In this document: in pieces, positions 26,416 through 36,029 of the stretch
Layout: every line of letters starts with the position of its first letter
Numbering within the stretch: position 1 is the stretch's first letter
Assembly: GCA_002083595.1 (NCBI GenBank)
Contig: MSXT01000032.1
Span: 1-47,118, forward strand
DNA: 47,118 nt
Origin: Proteobacteria bacterium ST_bin16
Lineage (GTDB): Bacteria > Pseudomonadota > Gammaproteobacteria > Burkholderiales > Nitrosomonadaceae
Reading direction: 5' to 3'
Notes under the pieces: generated by a model
What the model was told of the DNA's origin: nothing
Databases searched by the model: none
Seen by the model: only the letters and a program-made list of their open reading frames with translations
Translations under genes and position numbers: made by a program

Positions 26416-27261
26416 TTAGCGTATGGCGTTAAATACCTCGTTAACTTGCAATTTCGCCACCGTCATTACCGACTCGACAATTTCAGCCGATAAGCCCAGA
26501 AAACTCCAAGCCTGAAGTGCGCGATCGGAGATAGTTTCTTCGTGCTCTACCGGTTGGTTGGTACAAGGTTGAATATAGCTGGCAATATTGACTGCCGCAC
26601 ACAATGTGCTGGCGTCATACTGGAACTCCTTTTCTTGCATCGGATTGAATTGATATTCAACCATCTTGCATATATTGACCGGTAGTTTCCATTGCTTCAG
26701 TAGTTCCGCGCCTAGTTGCGCATGGGTGAAACCGAAGATCTTGCGTTCCGCCTGAATTGCCGCGTCTTCGCCTTGATTCATGCAGCTCAATACTTTGGCC
26801 GATTCCTTCGGATATTGACTGAAAAGAATTAATCGCCCCACGCCATGCAACAATCCGGCGATAAAAAAACGCTCCCGGCTGTCGACACTGGAAGCCAATA
26901 AGCGCGCAGTAACTCCGCAGGTGATACTGTGATTCCAGAAGGTATCCATGTCCATCAGATCCGGTGGAATGTCCTTGAATGTAGAGGTCACGGATGTGGC
27001 AAGAACCAGATTGCGCAGTTCTTTATGCCCGATAATGGCAATCGCTTTTAAAACGGTTTCCACTTTTCCAGAAAAACCAAAATAGCTGCTATTGGCAAAT
27101 TTCAATATCTTTGCCGTTAATGCGGGATCGCTTGAAATAACACGCTCCAGCTCAGTATTGGTTGCTTCTCCGGAGTCGATCAGGTCATTGACGCGAACCA
27201 CAACATCAGGCAATGAAAAAATTGAGCGAACGTTAGTCACTATCGTGCGTGGATCATCCAT
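26416..27261 (-). CDS. HDOD domain protein
   Basis: This 281-residue protein is almost entirely an HDOD domain: LTAKILKFANSSYFGFSGKVETVLKAIAIIGHKELRNLVLA at residues 47-87 carries the family core, followed by HSITCGVTARLLAS and GLLHGVGRLILF. The HD catalytic metal residues are only partly kept, as usual for HDOD proteins, which act as signalling scaffolds rather than phosphodiesterases. It lies 139 bases upstream of the EAL-HDOD gene on the same strand; the two HDOD proteins may form one signalling unit. Confidence 0.88.
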   Translation of the reverse strand: MDDPRTIVTNVRSIFSLPDVVVRVNDLIDSGEATNTELERVISSDPALTAKILKFANSSYFGFSGKVETVLKAIAIIGHKELRNLVLATSVTSTFKDIPPDLMDMDTFWNHSITCGVTARLLASSVDSRERFFIAGLLHGVGRLILFSQYPKESAKVLSCMNQGEDAAIQAERKIFGFTHAQLGAELLKQWKLPVNICKMVEYQFNPMQEKEFQYDASTLCAAVNIASYIQPCTNQPVEHEETISDRALQAWSFLGLSAEIVESVMTVAKLQVNEVFNAIR

Positions 27262-27421
27262 TCAGGTCTCTGTTAAGAAGAAATAAAAAGGGGTCTTAGG
27301 AGGTTAAATACTCGCTAAGATTAAACTAAAACCGGAAGGGTTACGCTGACGATTAAACGGGGAAAACTATCGGATTTCGTCGAGAAGGATCATTGGGACG
27401 GGAAGTGTATTGCGAAATACT

Positions 27422-27676
27422 TTATTTCTTAGCGGAAATAAGCGCTTGATATTTTGCTTGCAGTTGTTCTTTACTTTCAATCACAGCGGGATTGAGCGAA
27501 ATGCAATCAACCGGACATACTTCCACGCATTGCGGCTCGTTATAATGTCCGACGCACTCGGTGCACAAGGCCGGATTGATGCGATAAATTTCCTCGCCTT
27601 GGGAAATGGCGCCATTCGGGCACTCGGGTTCACAAACATCGCAATTGATACACTCATCGGTAATGATTAATGCCAT
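27422..27676 (-). CDS. 2[4Fe-4S] ferredoxin, YfhL type
   Basis: An 84-residue ferredoxin with the two cluster motifs CINCDVCEPECP and CTECVGHYNEPQCVEVCP. The longer spacer within the second motif is the YfhL/Alvin-type signature of low-potential ferredoxins. It is the last gene after coaD on the same strand, 15 bases apart, an order seen in many betaproteobacteria. Its electron partner is not shown by the context. Confidence 0.93.
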   Translation of the reverse strand: MALIITDECINCDVCEPECPNGAISQGEEIYRINPALCTECVGHYNEPQCVEVCPVDCISLNPAVIESKEQLQAKYQALISAKK

Positions 27677-27691
27677 TTAATTCTCACAAAA

Positions 27692-28174
27692 CTATTGATT
27701 AACAATCTTCTCACGCAGCTTTTGTGCCACCAAGGGATGTACAAATGCATCCGCATTCCCGCCCAACGAAGCGATCTCACGCACCATGGTCGCGGAAATG
27801 AACATATATTGTTCGGAGGGCGTCATGAACAAAGTCTCGACATCGGGATACAAACCACGATTCATCCCCGCCATCTGGAATTCGTATTCAAAGTCGGACG
27901 CCGCGCGCAAACCACGCAAAATGATGCGCGCATTCTGCTGTTGCAGGAAATTCATCAGCAAGCCGGAAAAGGGCATAATCGTGACATTTGCACAGCCGGA
28001 CAAGACCTCCTGCGCCATGTCCACGCGCTCTTCCAATGTGAAAAATGGCTTCTTGCTGCTGCTCACGGCCACCGCCACCACCACTTGATCGAACAAGCGC
28101 GCAGCTCGCCGGACCAGGTCCTCATGTCCGCGGGTTATCGGATCAAAGGTGCCGGGATAAATCGCCTTATCCAT
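27692..28174 (-). CDS. coaD: Phosphopantetheine adenylyltransferase
   Basis: The 160-residue nucleotidyltransferase begins MDKAIYPGTFDPITRGHEDLV, with the GxFDP and (T/H)xGH motifs, and carries the C-terminal FISATMVREIA (ISSS-type) motif. It makes dephospho-CoA from phosphopantetheine and ATP in CoA synthesis. The start codon overlaps the end of rsmD by 8 bases, indicating translational coupling; a longer frame to 28207 is rejected because family members begin at this Met. coaE is also in the window, 12 kb away. Confidence 0.96.
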   Translation of the reverse strand: MDKAIYPGTFDPITRGHEDLVRRAARLFDQVVVAVAVSSSKKPFFTLEERVDMAQEVLSGCANVTIMPFSGLLMNFLQQQNARIILRGLRAASDFEYEFQMAGMNRGLYPDVETLFMTPSEQYMFISATMVREIASLGGNADAFVHPLVAQKLREKIVNQ

Positions 28175-28721
28175 TCTGCGCCAGCTCCAGCAGCTGGCAA
28201 TGCACACTGCCGGCTCTTGTGTTGCGCCTTACCTGCCATTGCGCATCCGCAGTCCAATTGCCTTTGGCCTCAGCATAAACCAGTCCGCCCGTTTCAAGGT
28301 GACATGGCAATAAAGGCAGCAATTCCGGCAACAACGCCAGACGGTAAGGAGGATCGAGAAAAATAACATCAAATTTCCGCGCATCCGACTTCAAAAAATT
28401 CATCGCATTCATCATCACCAGCTCAATCTGTGTTGCTTGCAATTTTTCCTTATTCTCTCGCAACATGCGATAGATTCCCGCATCCGCATCCACCATCACC
28501 ACCGATGCCGCACCGCGAGATGCTGCCTCGAAACCTAGCGCCCCGCTTCCGGCAAATAAATCGAGACAACGCATGCCGCTCAAATCTTGTCCCAGCCAAT
28601 TAAACAGCGTTTCACGGATTCGATCCGCGGTGGGTCTTAAATCGGGATGCTCGGGAAAAGCCAGTAAACGGCTGCGCCACTGACCGCCGATGATACGAAC
28701 TTTTCCTCGAGTTAAAGCCAT
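28167..28721 (-). CDS. rsmD: 16S rRNA (guanine966-N2)-methyltransferase
   Basis: The protein has the RsmD features in order: VRIIGGQWRSRLL at the N terminus, RPTADRIRETLFNWL, the SAM motif CLDLFAGSGALGFEAASRGA and the catalytic motif VIFLDPPYR. It methylates G966 of 16S rRNA, affecting initiation. I start at the ATG at 28721; a GTG at 28727 is in frame. It sits between the M16-like gene (12 bases upstream) and coaD (overlapping). Confidence 0.95.
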   Translation of the reverse strand: MALTRGKVRIIGGQWRSRLLAFPEHPDLRPTADRIRETLFNWLGQDLSGMRCLDLFAGSGALGFEAASRGAASVVMVDADAGIYRMLRENKEKLQATQIELVMMNAMNFLKSDARKFDVIFLDPPYRLALLPELLPLLPCHLETGGLVYAEAKGNWTADAQWQVRRNTRAGSVHCQLLELAQNG

Positions 28722-28732
28722 CGGCACAAACT

Positions 28733-30037
28733 TTATTCGATCGCACCCACGATCACAGTCACCATACCGTCAGGCTGAATCCGGCGTTGAAATGCCTGCC
28801 GGATCTGTTCGGTGGTAACTGCCTCAACGGCTTCCAAGTAATCCGTCAAATAGGTCAGCGGCAAACGATAAAAACCGATCACGGACAGAAAACCCAATAT
28901 TTTGCTATTGCTGTCGATACGAAGCGGGAAGCCGCCGATAATATTTTGCTTCGCCGCCGTTAATTCATCCTCGGTCGGACCTTGGGCGACAAAATCTTTC
29001 AGCACTTTGTGCGTCAAAGCCAATGCTTCTTCCGACTGTTCCTTTTTGGTTTGCAAACCGATCTGAAACGGTCCTTGCTCCTGATAAGGAGAAAAGAAAC
29101 TATACACACTGTAAGCCAAGCCGCGCTTCTGGCGAATTTCTTCCATCAGGCGCGAAACAAATCCGCCGCCGCCCAGAATGTGGTTGCCGACCAGCAGGGG
29201 AAAATAATCCGGATCGCTACGCCGCAGTCCCGGATAGGCCAGCTGGATATGACTTTGCGTTGCAGGATGGGGAATTCTTTTTATCCCCGCTACCGGGATT
29301 GATACCGGTGCAATCCCGGTCTTCGCGCCATCGGCAGGTAAATTGCCGGTGAGTGACTCCGCAAGCGCTGCCGCGTCAAGCCGGGTGATGTCGCCCATGA
29401 TGGCGATCACGGCATTCTTGGCGACATAATAGGAACGGTAAAAAGTCAGTAGATCCGCGCGCTGCAATCGATTCAACGGCTCAATCTCACCCATCTCATT
29501 GAATCCGTAAGGATGATCGCCATACAGCATTTTCATCAATTCACGATCACCGATGTAATCCGGTTTTGTGCTGGACTCTTTGATACTGGCAATGATTCTG
29601 GCTTTTTCCCGCACCACAACGTCTTGCGGAAATTCCGGATGCTGAATAATCCGCGCCAATATATCGAGCGCCTGCTTGCGTTCCCGCTCACTGCTCAAGG
29701 TGCGCAAAGCAATACCGGCACGATCGCGATCGAAATGGTTCTTCATTTGCGCACCGACATCGGCCAGCGCGGTCGCAATCTGGTCTTCCGTTAAGCCACC
29801 CGCGCCAAGGCTGAGCATATGCTGAGCCAGACTGGCGCGGCCGGATTGACCGGCGCTATCCGTACTGCTACCGGCGGCAAATTCAACGCTGATATCCAAT
29901 ATGGGCAAGTCATGATTCTCGACAAAATACACCCGCGCGCCGGAAGCTGTTTGCCAGTATTGGATCGGCAATGTGGCCCAGGCCCATTGCGCGTAAAGAC
30001 TGAACAGCACAATGAAAATGAATCGTTTTATTTGCAC
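28733..30037 (-). CDS. M16 peptidase-like protein lacking catalytic residues
   Basis: A 434-residue secreted protein with a signal peptide (FIFIVLFSLYAQWAWA) and the two-domain M16 fold (SGRASLAQHMLSLGAGGL, then the C-terminal GGFPLRIDSNSKIL). The HxxEH zinc motif is replaced by S69-L-A-Q-H73, so the first His and the Glu are absent and the protein cannot hydrolyse peptides by the usual mechanism. In many proteobacteria such a dead subunit is encoded beside an active partner; here the upstream gene is ppc, so the partner is missing locally. It probably acts as a structural or non-catalytic subunit in the periplasm. Confidence 0.9.
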   Translation of the reverse strand: MQIKRFIFIVLFSLYAQWAWATLPIQYWQTASGARVYFVENHDLPILDISVEFAAGSSTDSAGQSGRASLAQHMLSLGAGGLTEDQIATALADVGAQMKNHFDRDRAGIALRTLSSERERKQALDILARIIQHPEFPQDVVVREKARIIASIKESSTKPDYIGDRELMKMLYGDHPYGFNEMGEIEPLNRLQRADLLTFYRSYYVAKNAVIAIMGDITRLDAAALAESLTGNLPADGAKTGIAPVSIPVAGIKRIPHPATQSHIQLAYPGLRRSDPDYFPLLVGNHILGGGGFVSRLMEEIRQKRGLAYSVYSFFSPYQEQGPFQIGLQTKKEQSEEALALTHKVLKDFVAQGPTEDELTAAKQNIIGGFPLRIDSNSKILGFLSVIGFYRLPLTYLTDYLEAVEAVTTEQIRQAFQRRIQPDGMVTVIVGAIE

Positions 30038-30092
30038 CCCAATACCTCCCGCAGTGCGTTCACTAAAAGTAAATAAGGAAAATCCATTCCGA

Positions 30093-32894
30093 TTAACCGC
30101 TATTGCGCAAACCGGCGGTTACACCATTGATGGTCAGATGAATGGAACGTTTAACTTCCTCGCTATCCTCACCCGAGCGGTAACGGCGTAACAATTCCAC
30201 CTGCAAGTGATTGAGCGGATCAATATACGGTGTTCTATTGCGGATACTGCGTGCTAACGTCGGATTATCCTGCAGCAACTCGGTATGGCCGGTCACGGCG
30301 AATAACCATTTTTGACTTCTTGACCATTCATCTTTAATGCGACCGAAAATCTGCTCGCGTAACGCCACATCTTCGACCAATTCCGCATAACGGGAGGCGA
30401 TACCCATGTCCGTCTTAGCCAGCACCATATCCATATTCGACAATAATGTTTGCATAAACGGCCATTCCCGGTACATCTCTTGCAATAACGCCAACCCTTG
30501 ACCGCCCTGATCTTGATGATTGACAAAAGCTTCCACCGCATGCCCAAACCCATACCATCCCGGCAGCATCATCCGGCTCAAACTCCAGCTGAACACCCAG
30601 GGAATCGCGCGTAAATCTTCAATCGCATCGGAATTCTTGCGCGATGGCGGCCTGCTGCCAATGTGCAGCCCCGACATTTCCCGGATCGGTGTGGACTCCA
30701 GAAAGAATTGCTTAAACCCCTCCGTTTCGTACACCAAATCACGATACGCCGCAAATGAGCCGGATGCCAATTTTTCCATCGCATGGTAATAGCGGTCTGC
30801 ATTCGCGCCTAGCGAATCATGACTCAGCAGTGTCGCTTCCATTGTCGCGGCAACCAATGTCTCGAGATTCCGCCGCCCGATTTCGGGTTCGGCGTATTTA
30901 CTACTGATCACCTCGCCCTGCTCGGTAACGCGTATTTGACCGTTCACGCTACCTGGCGGTTGCGCCAGAATACTTTGATAGCTGGGTCCGCCACCTCGCC
31001 CTACAGTGCCGCCACGGCCATGAAACAGACGCAGCTCCACTTTATGTTTGGCAAAAACCTTGGTTAGCTCAATTTCGGCTTTATAGATCTCCCAGTTCGA
31101 CGTGATAAAACCACCGTCTTTGTTACTATCCGAGTAACCGAGCATAACTTCTTGCACATTGCCGCGCGAAACCAGCAGCTTGCGATAGTATGGCGTAGAG
31201 AATAATTGATCCATAATTTCGCCACAGACTCGTAAATCCGAGATCGTTTCGAACAACGGAATAATATTCAGGTGCAATTCCGGGATTTCACCGCTTTGCA
31301 ACAGACCGACTTGCTGCAGCAGATATGCGACTTCCAGAACATTGATAATGCTGGTTGTCATGGAAATAATGTAATTCGGTAGCGCGGCACGTCCAAACCG
31401 GCGGTGAATGTCAGCAGCACAGTGCAAAATGCGCAATTCCGATTGCGCCAGTTCGGAAAAGCCGTCATAAGTGGCGAGTATCGCCCGGGATTGACCGATT
31501 TCGTTCAGTAGCCATGCGGTGCGTTGTTTTTCATCGAGTTGTGCGTAGCCGCTGTTGCCGGTGTGATGCAGGAATAATTCGCTGACCACTTGCTCGTGAA
31601 TTTTGCTGTGTTGCCGCATATCCAGCGGAGTTAAATGAAATCCGAACACATCCGCGGCACGGCGCAAATTGCGTAATGCTCCGCGAGCAATCCAGGCGGA
31701 TTTGTGCTGTTTCAATGAGGCAATGATAGTATCAAGATCGCGCAAAAACTCTGCGCAGTCGGCATAAGGTTCTCTCTTTTCCGCCGAGCTGAGTTGCAAG
31801 ACTTGGTGCCCGAATTGTCTGGCGGTCGCAACCAAACGCGCACCGATACTGAGAAAAATCCGCCGGTAGGGCTCATCGGATCGATTGGGAATATCGGGTG
31901 CGGTAGCCACCAATTTCTTGACATCATCACTGACTTCAACCAATTGCTCGGTCAAACTCATCGAGCGGCCAATTTTTTGTGCTGCATCAATATAATAATC
32001 CAGTGCGACCGATGATTGACGTTCAACCGCGCGCAACATGACATCATGTGTAACAAAAGGATTGCCGTCGCGATCGCCGCCGATCCAGCTGCCGATGCGT
32101 AAAAATGAAGAAACCGCGGGAATTTCGCTTTGATTTAAACGGCGCTCGAGAAAATCCTCAATTTTTGCATAGATATAAGGGATTTCGGCCAAGAACGTAT
32201 AACTGTAAAAAGTCAAACCATTTTCGATTTCATCGTTAACCGATAACCGGCTTGGCCGCAGCATGCGCGTTTGCCACAGAATTTCAATGGTCGCCCGTAA
32301 ATTTTCTTCATTATGACGCAATTCGTTGGGTGTCAGCTCCGTCCGCGCCCGCTCTCTTAACAACCGCTCAATGGTGAGCTGACAGTCCAATATACTCCGC
32401 CGTTGCACTTCTGTCGGATGCGCTGTTAGAACCGGCGAAACGACCGCTTTCTTAAAGAAATCGAAAAGAATAGCCGGGGAATTGTTACTACTGGTTAGCA
32501 CACGTTCAAGCGCCAGCGTCAAACTGCCTTCCTGCAGCGGAGATTCTGCGCGCAAATGCGTACGCCGCCGCCGGTTGTGATGCACATCCTCGGCAATATT
32601 GGAAAGCAATGAAAAATAACTGAAGGCGCGAACAACGGGCAAGGCGTTCTCATCGCTCAGACGGTTGAGTATCGCATCCAGCTCCTCGCGCGCCTTGGGA
32701 TCCTGATCTCGATGAAAACGAATCGCAGTCTGGCGTATATTCTCGACCAGTTCAAAAGCGCTATCACCGTCTTGTTCCCGCAACGTATCTCCCAGCATAC
32801 GTCCGAGAAAACGAATGTCCTCGCGCAATGGTAAGTCTTTATCATTTGCCAATTTATTATTGGCACTATTATTCCCTGAATCAGCAGCGCTCAT
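30093..32894 (-). CDS. ppc: Phosphoenolpyruvate carboxylase
   Basis: A 933-residue enzyme. The catalytic His segment LTAHPTEVQRRSI, the GGDRDGNPFV motif, MLGYSDSNKDGGF, LFHGRGGTVGRGGGPSYQ and the QGEVISSKY segment are all intact, and it ends in the Gly-type terminus GLRNSG. It fixes bicarbonate onto PEP to give oxaloacetate, an anaplerotic step needed to supply 2-oxoglutarate for GdhA. It is slightly longer than the E. coli enzyme (883) through an N-terminal extension. It is divergent from hemC across a 124-base region. Confidence 0.97.
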   Translation of the reverse strand: MSAADSGNNSANNKLANDKDLPLREDIRFLGRMLGDTLREQDGDSAFELVENIRQTAIRFHRDQDPKAREELDAILNRLSDENALPVVRAFSYFSLLSNIAEDVHHNRRRRTHLRAESPLQEGSLTLALERVLTSSNNSPAILFDFFKKAVVSPVLTAHPTEVQRRSILDCQLTIERLLRERARTELTPNELRHNEENLRATIEILWQTRMLRPSRLSVNDEIENGLTFYSYTFLAEIPYIYAKIEDFLERRLNQSEIPAVSSFLRIGSWIGGDRDGNPFVTHDVMLRAVERQSSVALDYYIDAAQKIGRSMSLTEQLVEVSDDVKKLVATAPDIPNRSDEPYRRIFLSIGARLVATARQFGHQVLQLSSAEKREPYADCAEFLRDLDTIIASLKQHKSAWIARGALRNLRRAADVFGFHLTPLDMRQHSKIHEQVVSELFLHHTGNSGYAQLDEKQRTAWLLNEIGQSRAILATYDGFSELAQSELRILHCAADIHRRFGRAALPNYIISMTTSIINVLEVAYLLQQVGLLQSGEIPELHLNIIPLFETISDLRVCGEIMDQLFSTPYYRKLLVSRGNVQEVMLGYSDSNKDGGFITSNWEIYKAEIELTKVFAKHKVELRLFHGRGGTVGRGGGPSYQSILAQPPGSVNGQIRVTEQGEVISSKYAEPEIGRRNLETLVAATMEATLLSHDSLGANADRYYHAMEKLASGSFAAYRDLVYETEGFKQFFLESTPIREMSGLHIGSRPPSRKNSDAIEDLRAIPWVFSWSLSRMMLPGWYGFGHAVEAFVNHQDQGGQGLALLQEMYREWPFMQTLLSNMDMVLAKTDMGIASRYAELVEDVALREQIFGRIKDEWSRSQKWLFAVTGHTELLQDNPTLARSIRNRTPYIDPLNHLQVELLRRYRSGEDSEEVKRSIHLTINGVTAGLRNSG

Positions 32895-33008
32895 TGCATT
32901 ACATACCCACGATCAAAAAAGAATCCGGCACGTGCTTGCAACAAGCAAAGTCCGTACTGGCCATGCTAAAATAATCATCATACAAAACTTTTTGTAATTT
33001 TTTCATTT

Positions 33009-33014
33009 TATACT
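33009..33014 (+). promoter_or_regulatory. Possible hemC -10 box close to the start codon
   Basis: TATACT ends 4 bases before the hemC ATG. If used, the transcript would start at or just inside the start codon and be leaderless. No Shine-Dalgarno is visible and no convincing -35 lies at 16-18 bases, so this is only a candidate. Confidence 0.25.
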
Positions 33015-33018
33015 ATTA

Positions 33019-33975
33019 ATGCCCAACTCACTTTTATCTCCACAGAAAATCATCATTGCATCGCGAGAAAGTTTACTCGCCATGTGGCAAGCCAAATTCA
33101 TCCAAAAACGTCTCGGCGAATTATACCCGCAAACTGAAGTCAGCATACTTGGGATGACAACACGCGGTGATCAAATACTGGATCAATCCTTAGCAAAAAT
33201 TGGCGGGAAAGGTCTGTTCATTAAAGAACTCGAACAGGCATTGGAAGACGGCCGGGCCGACATTGCGGTGCATTCGATGAAAGATATGCCCATGAATGTG
33301 CCGGAAGGATTTAGACTGGCGGCCATAACGGAGCGGGAAGATCCGCGCGATGCGTTTGTTTCCATTCATTATAGCGGCCTGGATGCATTGCCTGAAGGCA
33401 GCGTCGTCGGCACCTCGAGTTTACGGCGCGAAAGCCAATTGCGCGCGCAATTCCCGCATCTCGAAGTTCATCCCTTACGCGGCAATGTGCAGACCCGGTT
33501 GCGTAAACTCGATGAAGGACAATATGCCGCAATCATTCTGGCCGCCGCCGGTTTAAAACGGCTGGGATTATCCGATCGCATTACCGCACTGCTGAGTCCC
33601 GAGCAAAGCCTGCCCGCAGTGGGTCAAGGCGCTTTGGGCATCGAATGCCGGGCGGATCGCACCGATTTGGTTGCGCTGATGCAACCGCTGCATCATCAGG
33701 AAACCGCTTATTGCGTCGAAGCCGAGCGGGCCTTGAGCCGTGTATTGGGTGGCAGTTGCCAAGTGCCGCTGGGCGCATTTGCCGAAATCAGCGACGGCAC
33801 ACTCCAGCTGCGTGGATTCGTGGCGCAGCCTGATGGCAAACGCATTGTCAGCGATGCACTGAATGGCAAACCAGAAACCGGCATTACGATGGGACAGCAA
33901 TTAGCGCAGAAGCTGATCACCAAAGGTGCCGGTGAAATTCTGGCAACCCTGGTTCCTGCAGAGGGCTGGAAATAA
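33019..33975 (+). CDS. hemC: Porphobilinogen deaminase (hydroxymethylbilane synthase)
   Basis: A 318-residue protein with the substrate-binding segments IIASRESLLAMWQA, GKGLFIKELEQAL, HSMKDMP, GTSSLRRESQ and LRGNVQTRLRKL. The dipyrromethane cofactor Cys is in LGGSCQVPLGAF. It polymerises four porphobilinogen into hydroxymethylbilane. It is first in a hemC-hemD-hemY-like operon (2-base gap to hemD). The start is the only in-frame ATG before the conserved region. Heme supply is a heavy demand in cytochrome-rich ammonia oxidisers. Confidence 0.97.
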   Translation: MPNSLLSPQKIIIASRESLLAMWQAKFIQKRLGELYPQTEVSILGMTTRGDQILDQSLAKIGGKGLFIKELEQALEDGRADIAVHSMKDMPMNVPEGFRLAAITEREDPRDAFVSIHYSGLDALPEGSVVGTSSLRRESQLRAQFPHLEVHPLRGNVQTRLRKLDEGQYAAIILAAAGLKRLGLSDRITALLSPEQSLPAVGQGALGIECRADRTDLVALMQPLHHQETAYCVEAERALSRVLGGSCQVPLGAFAEISDGTLQLRGFVAQPDGKRIVSDALNGKPETGITMGQQLAQKLITKGAGEILATLVPAEGWK

Positions 33976-33977
33976 CA

Positions 33978-34766
33978 TTGCCTGCAAGCACACAACTTAC
34001 CGGTCTTAATATACTGGTCACCCGCCCTGAGCATCAATCCGCTGTTCTTGCGGAAGGCATACGCGCTCTGGGCGGCAATCCGATTTTACTTCCCGTGCTG
34101 GAAATCGCCGATGTCACGGATCTGAATCCTTTAACTGACCTGATCAAGCGCTTGGATGAATTCGACTGGGCAATTTTTGTCAGCCCCAATGCCGTGAACA
34201 AAAGCATGCCGTTGATAACCAAGCAGCATGCATTGCTGCCGCCGCATCTGAAATTTGCCGCAGTCGGGAAAGGTAGCGCAGACACTTTGAAGCAATACGG
34301 CGTCAACGATGTACTCATTCCAACCGAGCATTCCGATAGCGAGGCGCTACTTAAGCTCGATCAGCTACAGCATATGGCCGGGCAACGAGTTGTCATCTTT
34401 CGCGGCAATGGCGGCCGGCAATTATTAGGCGATACACTCACTCAACGCAGTGCTTATCTCGAATACGCCGAATGTTATCAACGCAGAAAACCCGATCTTG
34501 ATACGGCACCGCTACTCGTTGATTGGTCACAAGGCAAAATCCATGCCGTGATCATCACCAGCAGCGAAGGATTGCATAATTTATTTGACATAATAGGCAT
34601 GCTTGGCCAACAATTGCTGAAATTAACTCCGGTTTTTACAGTTCATGAACGAATTGCCCAAACGGCCAAAGAGTTAGGACTGGAAAAAATCATAAAAGCG
34701 CCTTCCGCGGGTGACGAAGGCTTACTGAAAGGTTTACAAACATACTTTCAGGTAACCGGAAAATAA
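33978..34766 (+). CDS. hemD: Uroporphyrinogen-III synthase
   Basis: The two-lobed 262-residue protein starts near LNILVTRPEHQSAVLAEGIRALGG, and the second lobe has VVIFRGNGGRQLLGDTL and YAECYQRRKP, then ITSSEGLHNLFDI. These are the HemD signatures in a poorly conserved family. It closes and inverts hydroxymethylbilane ring D. The start is TTG, immediately after the hemC TAA, with no in-frame ATG before the conserved strand; coupling to hemC explains the weak start. Confidence 0.92.
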   Translation: MPASTQLTGLNILVTRPEHQSAVLAEGIRALGGNPILLPVLEIADVTDLNPLTDLIKRLDEFDWAIFVSPNAVNKSMPLITKQHALLPPHLKFAAVGKGSADTLKQYGVNDVLIPTEHSDSEALLKLDQLQHMAGQRVVIFRGNGGRQLLGDTLTQRSAYLEYAECYQRRKPDLDTAPLLVDWSQGKIHAVIITSSEGLHNLFDIIGMLGQQLLKLTPVFTVHERIAQTAKELGLEKIIKAPSAGDEGLLKGLQTYFQVTGK

Positions 34767-34849
34767 TACAACCGGATGGATGCTCATGTAATTTGCCATC
34801 GACGGTTTAAGATTAACAACGATCATCTCTACTGCAATGAGGAGAATAT

Positions 34850-36025
34850 ATGAAACTGATACTCTGGCTATTGGCACTATTCGCTGCTGCTGTAGCTGTC
34901 ACGCTAGCTGCTAAAAACACAACGGGGCGCGCTCTAATCGAGATGCCACCTTATCAATTGGAGTTACCGCTGGATCAATTCATCCTAGCGGCAGCAGTAG
35001 CTTTCTTTGTTTTTTATATTTTAGTCCGCTTTGTTCTGGGGATTTTTGGTTTCAGTCAACGGCATCGCCATAAAAAAACGGATGAAATGCTCTTATCCGG
35101 ATTAAAAGCTTATTTTGAAGGTGACTACGTTAAATCACAAAAAAATACTGCGGTTGCGCTTAAGTTAGCTGATTCATCGACGGCCAAAGCAATCAGCGCT
35201 GTTATTGCAGCCCGCTCGGCTCAAATACTTAATGAAGTGGCTGCCCGTGATCAATATTTGAACACTGCGCTGGCTCAAGCACCGGATGAAAGATCATTAT
35301 GCCTTGCCGCCAAAACCGAATTTATGTTGCAAAAAGGGGATTATCAAGAAGCCCTTAGAATATTACAGTCGTTGTATTCAGAAGGCGGATTGCAATCCAT
35401 TGCCGTTCTGCAGCTGGAGCTAGAGGCTCAGCAGCAAGCCGGCAATTGGGATGCGGTTCTTGAATTGGCTGACATATTGGCAAAACGCCAATCAGTGAAC
35501 AAAGCGCTGGTAAGAAAATTAAAACACGATGCGCAAATAGAAAATATCAAAAGCAAAGCCACCGATTTGCATTCATTGAATCAATATTGGCAATGCATAT
35601 CTCCGCTGGATAAAATGGACAGCAAACTTTCTGTCGCAGCCGTGCGTGCCTATATCTCGTTAGGTAACTGCAATATGGCCAACAAAATTATTGAATCGAA
35701 TGTCCCGATGACATGGGATAACGAATTAATAGAGCTGTATTCGGAATGTTTGGATTACCACGTCAGCAGGCAAATCGAATGCGCTGAAGTATGGCTCAGA
35801 TCACACCCCAATAATGCGATTCTACTGCTAACGCTGGGCAAACTCTGTACGTATTGTGAACTTTGGGGTAAAGCGCAGAATTATCTGGAAGCAAGCTTAT
35901 CTGTTGAACTCGGACACAAAGCGCATTTTGCGTTAGCGCAATTAAATGAAAAGCTCGGAAAACATGAATTAGCAATGGATCATTACAACAAAGGACTGCA
36001 ATTAACACTAAAACAACTCAGTTAA
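34850..36025 (+). CDS. hemY: HemY-type membrane TPR protein (not protoporphyrinogen oxidase)
   Basis: A 391-residue protein with two N-terminal membrane helices (LILWLLALFAAAVAVTLAA and FILAAAVAFFVFYILVRFVLGIF), then the HemY_N region and TPR repeats (from about residue 75, ending LGKHELAMDHYNKGLQL). This is the HemY of the enterobacterial hemCDXY operon type, a membrane TPR scaffold of uncertain role in late heme steps, unrelated to Bacillus HemY. Placement after hemC-hemD fixes the family. GAGGAG precedes the ATG. hemX, usual in E. coli, is absent. Confidence 0.9.
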   Translation: MKLILWLLALFAAAVAVTLAAKNTTGRALIEMPPYQLELPLDQFILAAAVAFFVFYILVRFVLGIFGFSQRHRHKKTDEMLLSGLKAYFEGDYVKSQKNTAVALKLADSSTAKAISAVIAARSAQILNEVAARDQYLNTALAQAPDERSLCLAAKTEFMLQKGDYQEALRILQSLYSEGGLQSIAVLQLELEAQQQAGNWDAVLELADILAKRQSVNKALVRKLKHDAQIENIKSKATDLHSLNQYWQCISPLDKMDSKLSVAAVRAYISLGNCNMANKIIESNVPMTWDNELIELYSECLDYHVSRQIECAEVWLRSHPNNAILLLTLGKLCTYCELWGKAQNYLEASLSVELGHKAHFALAQLNEKLGKHELAMDHYNKGLQLTLKQLS

Positions 36026-36029
36026 AACA

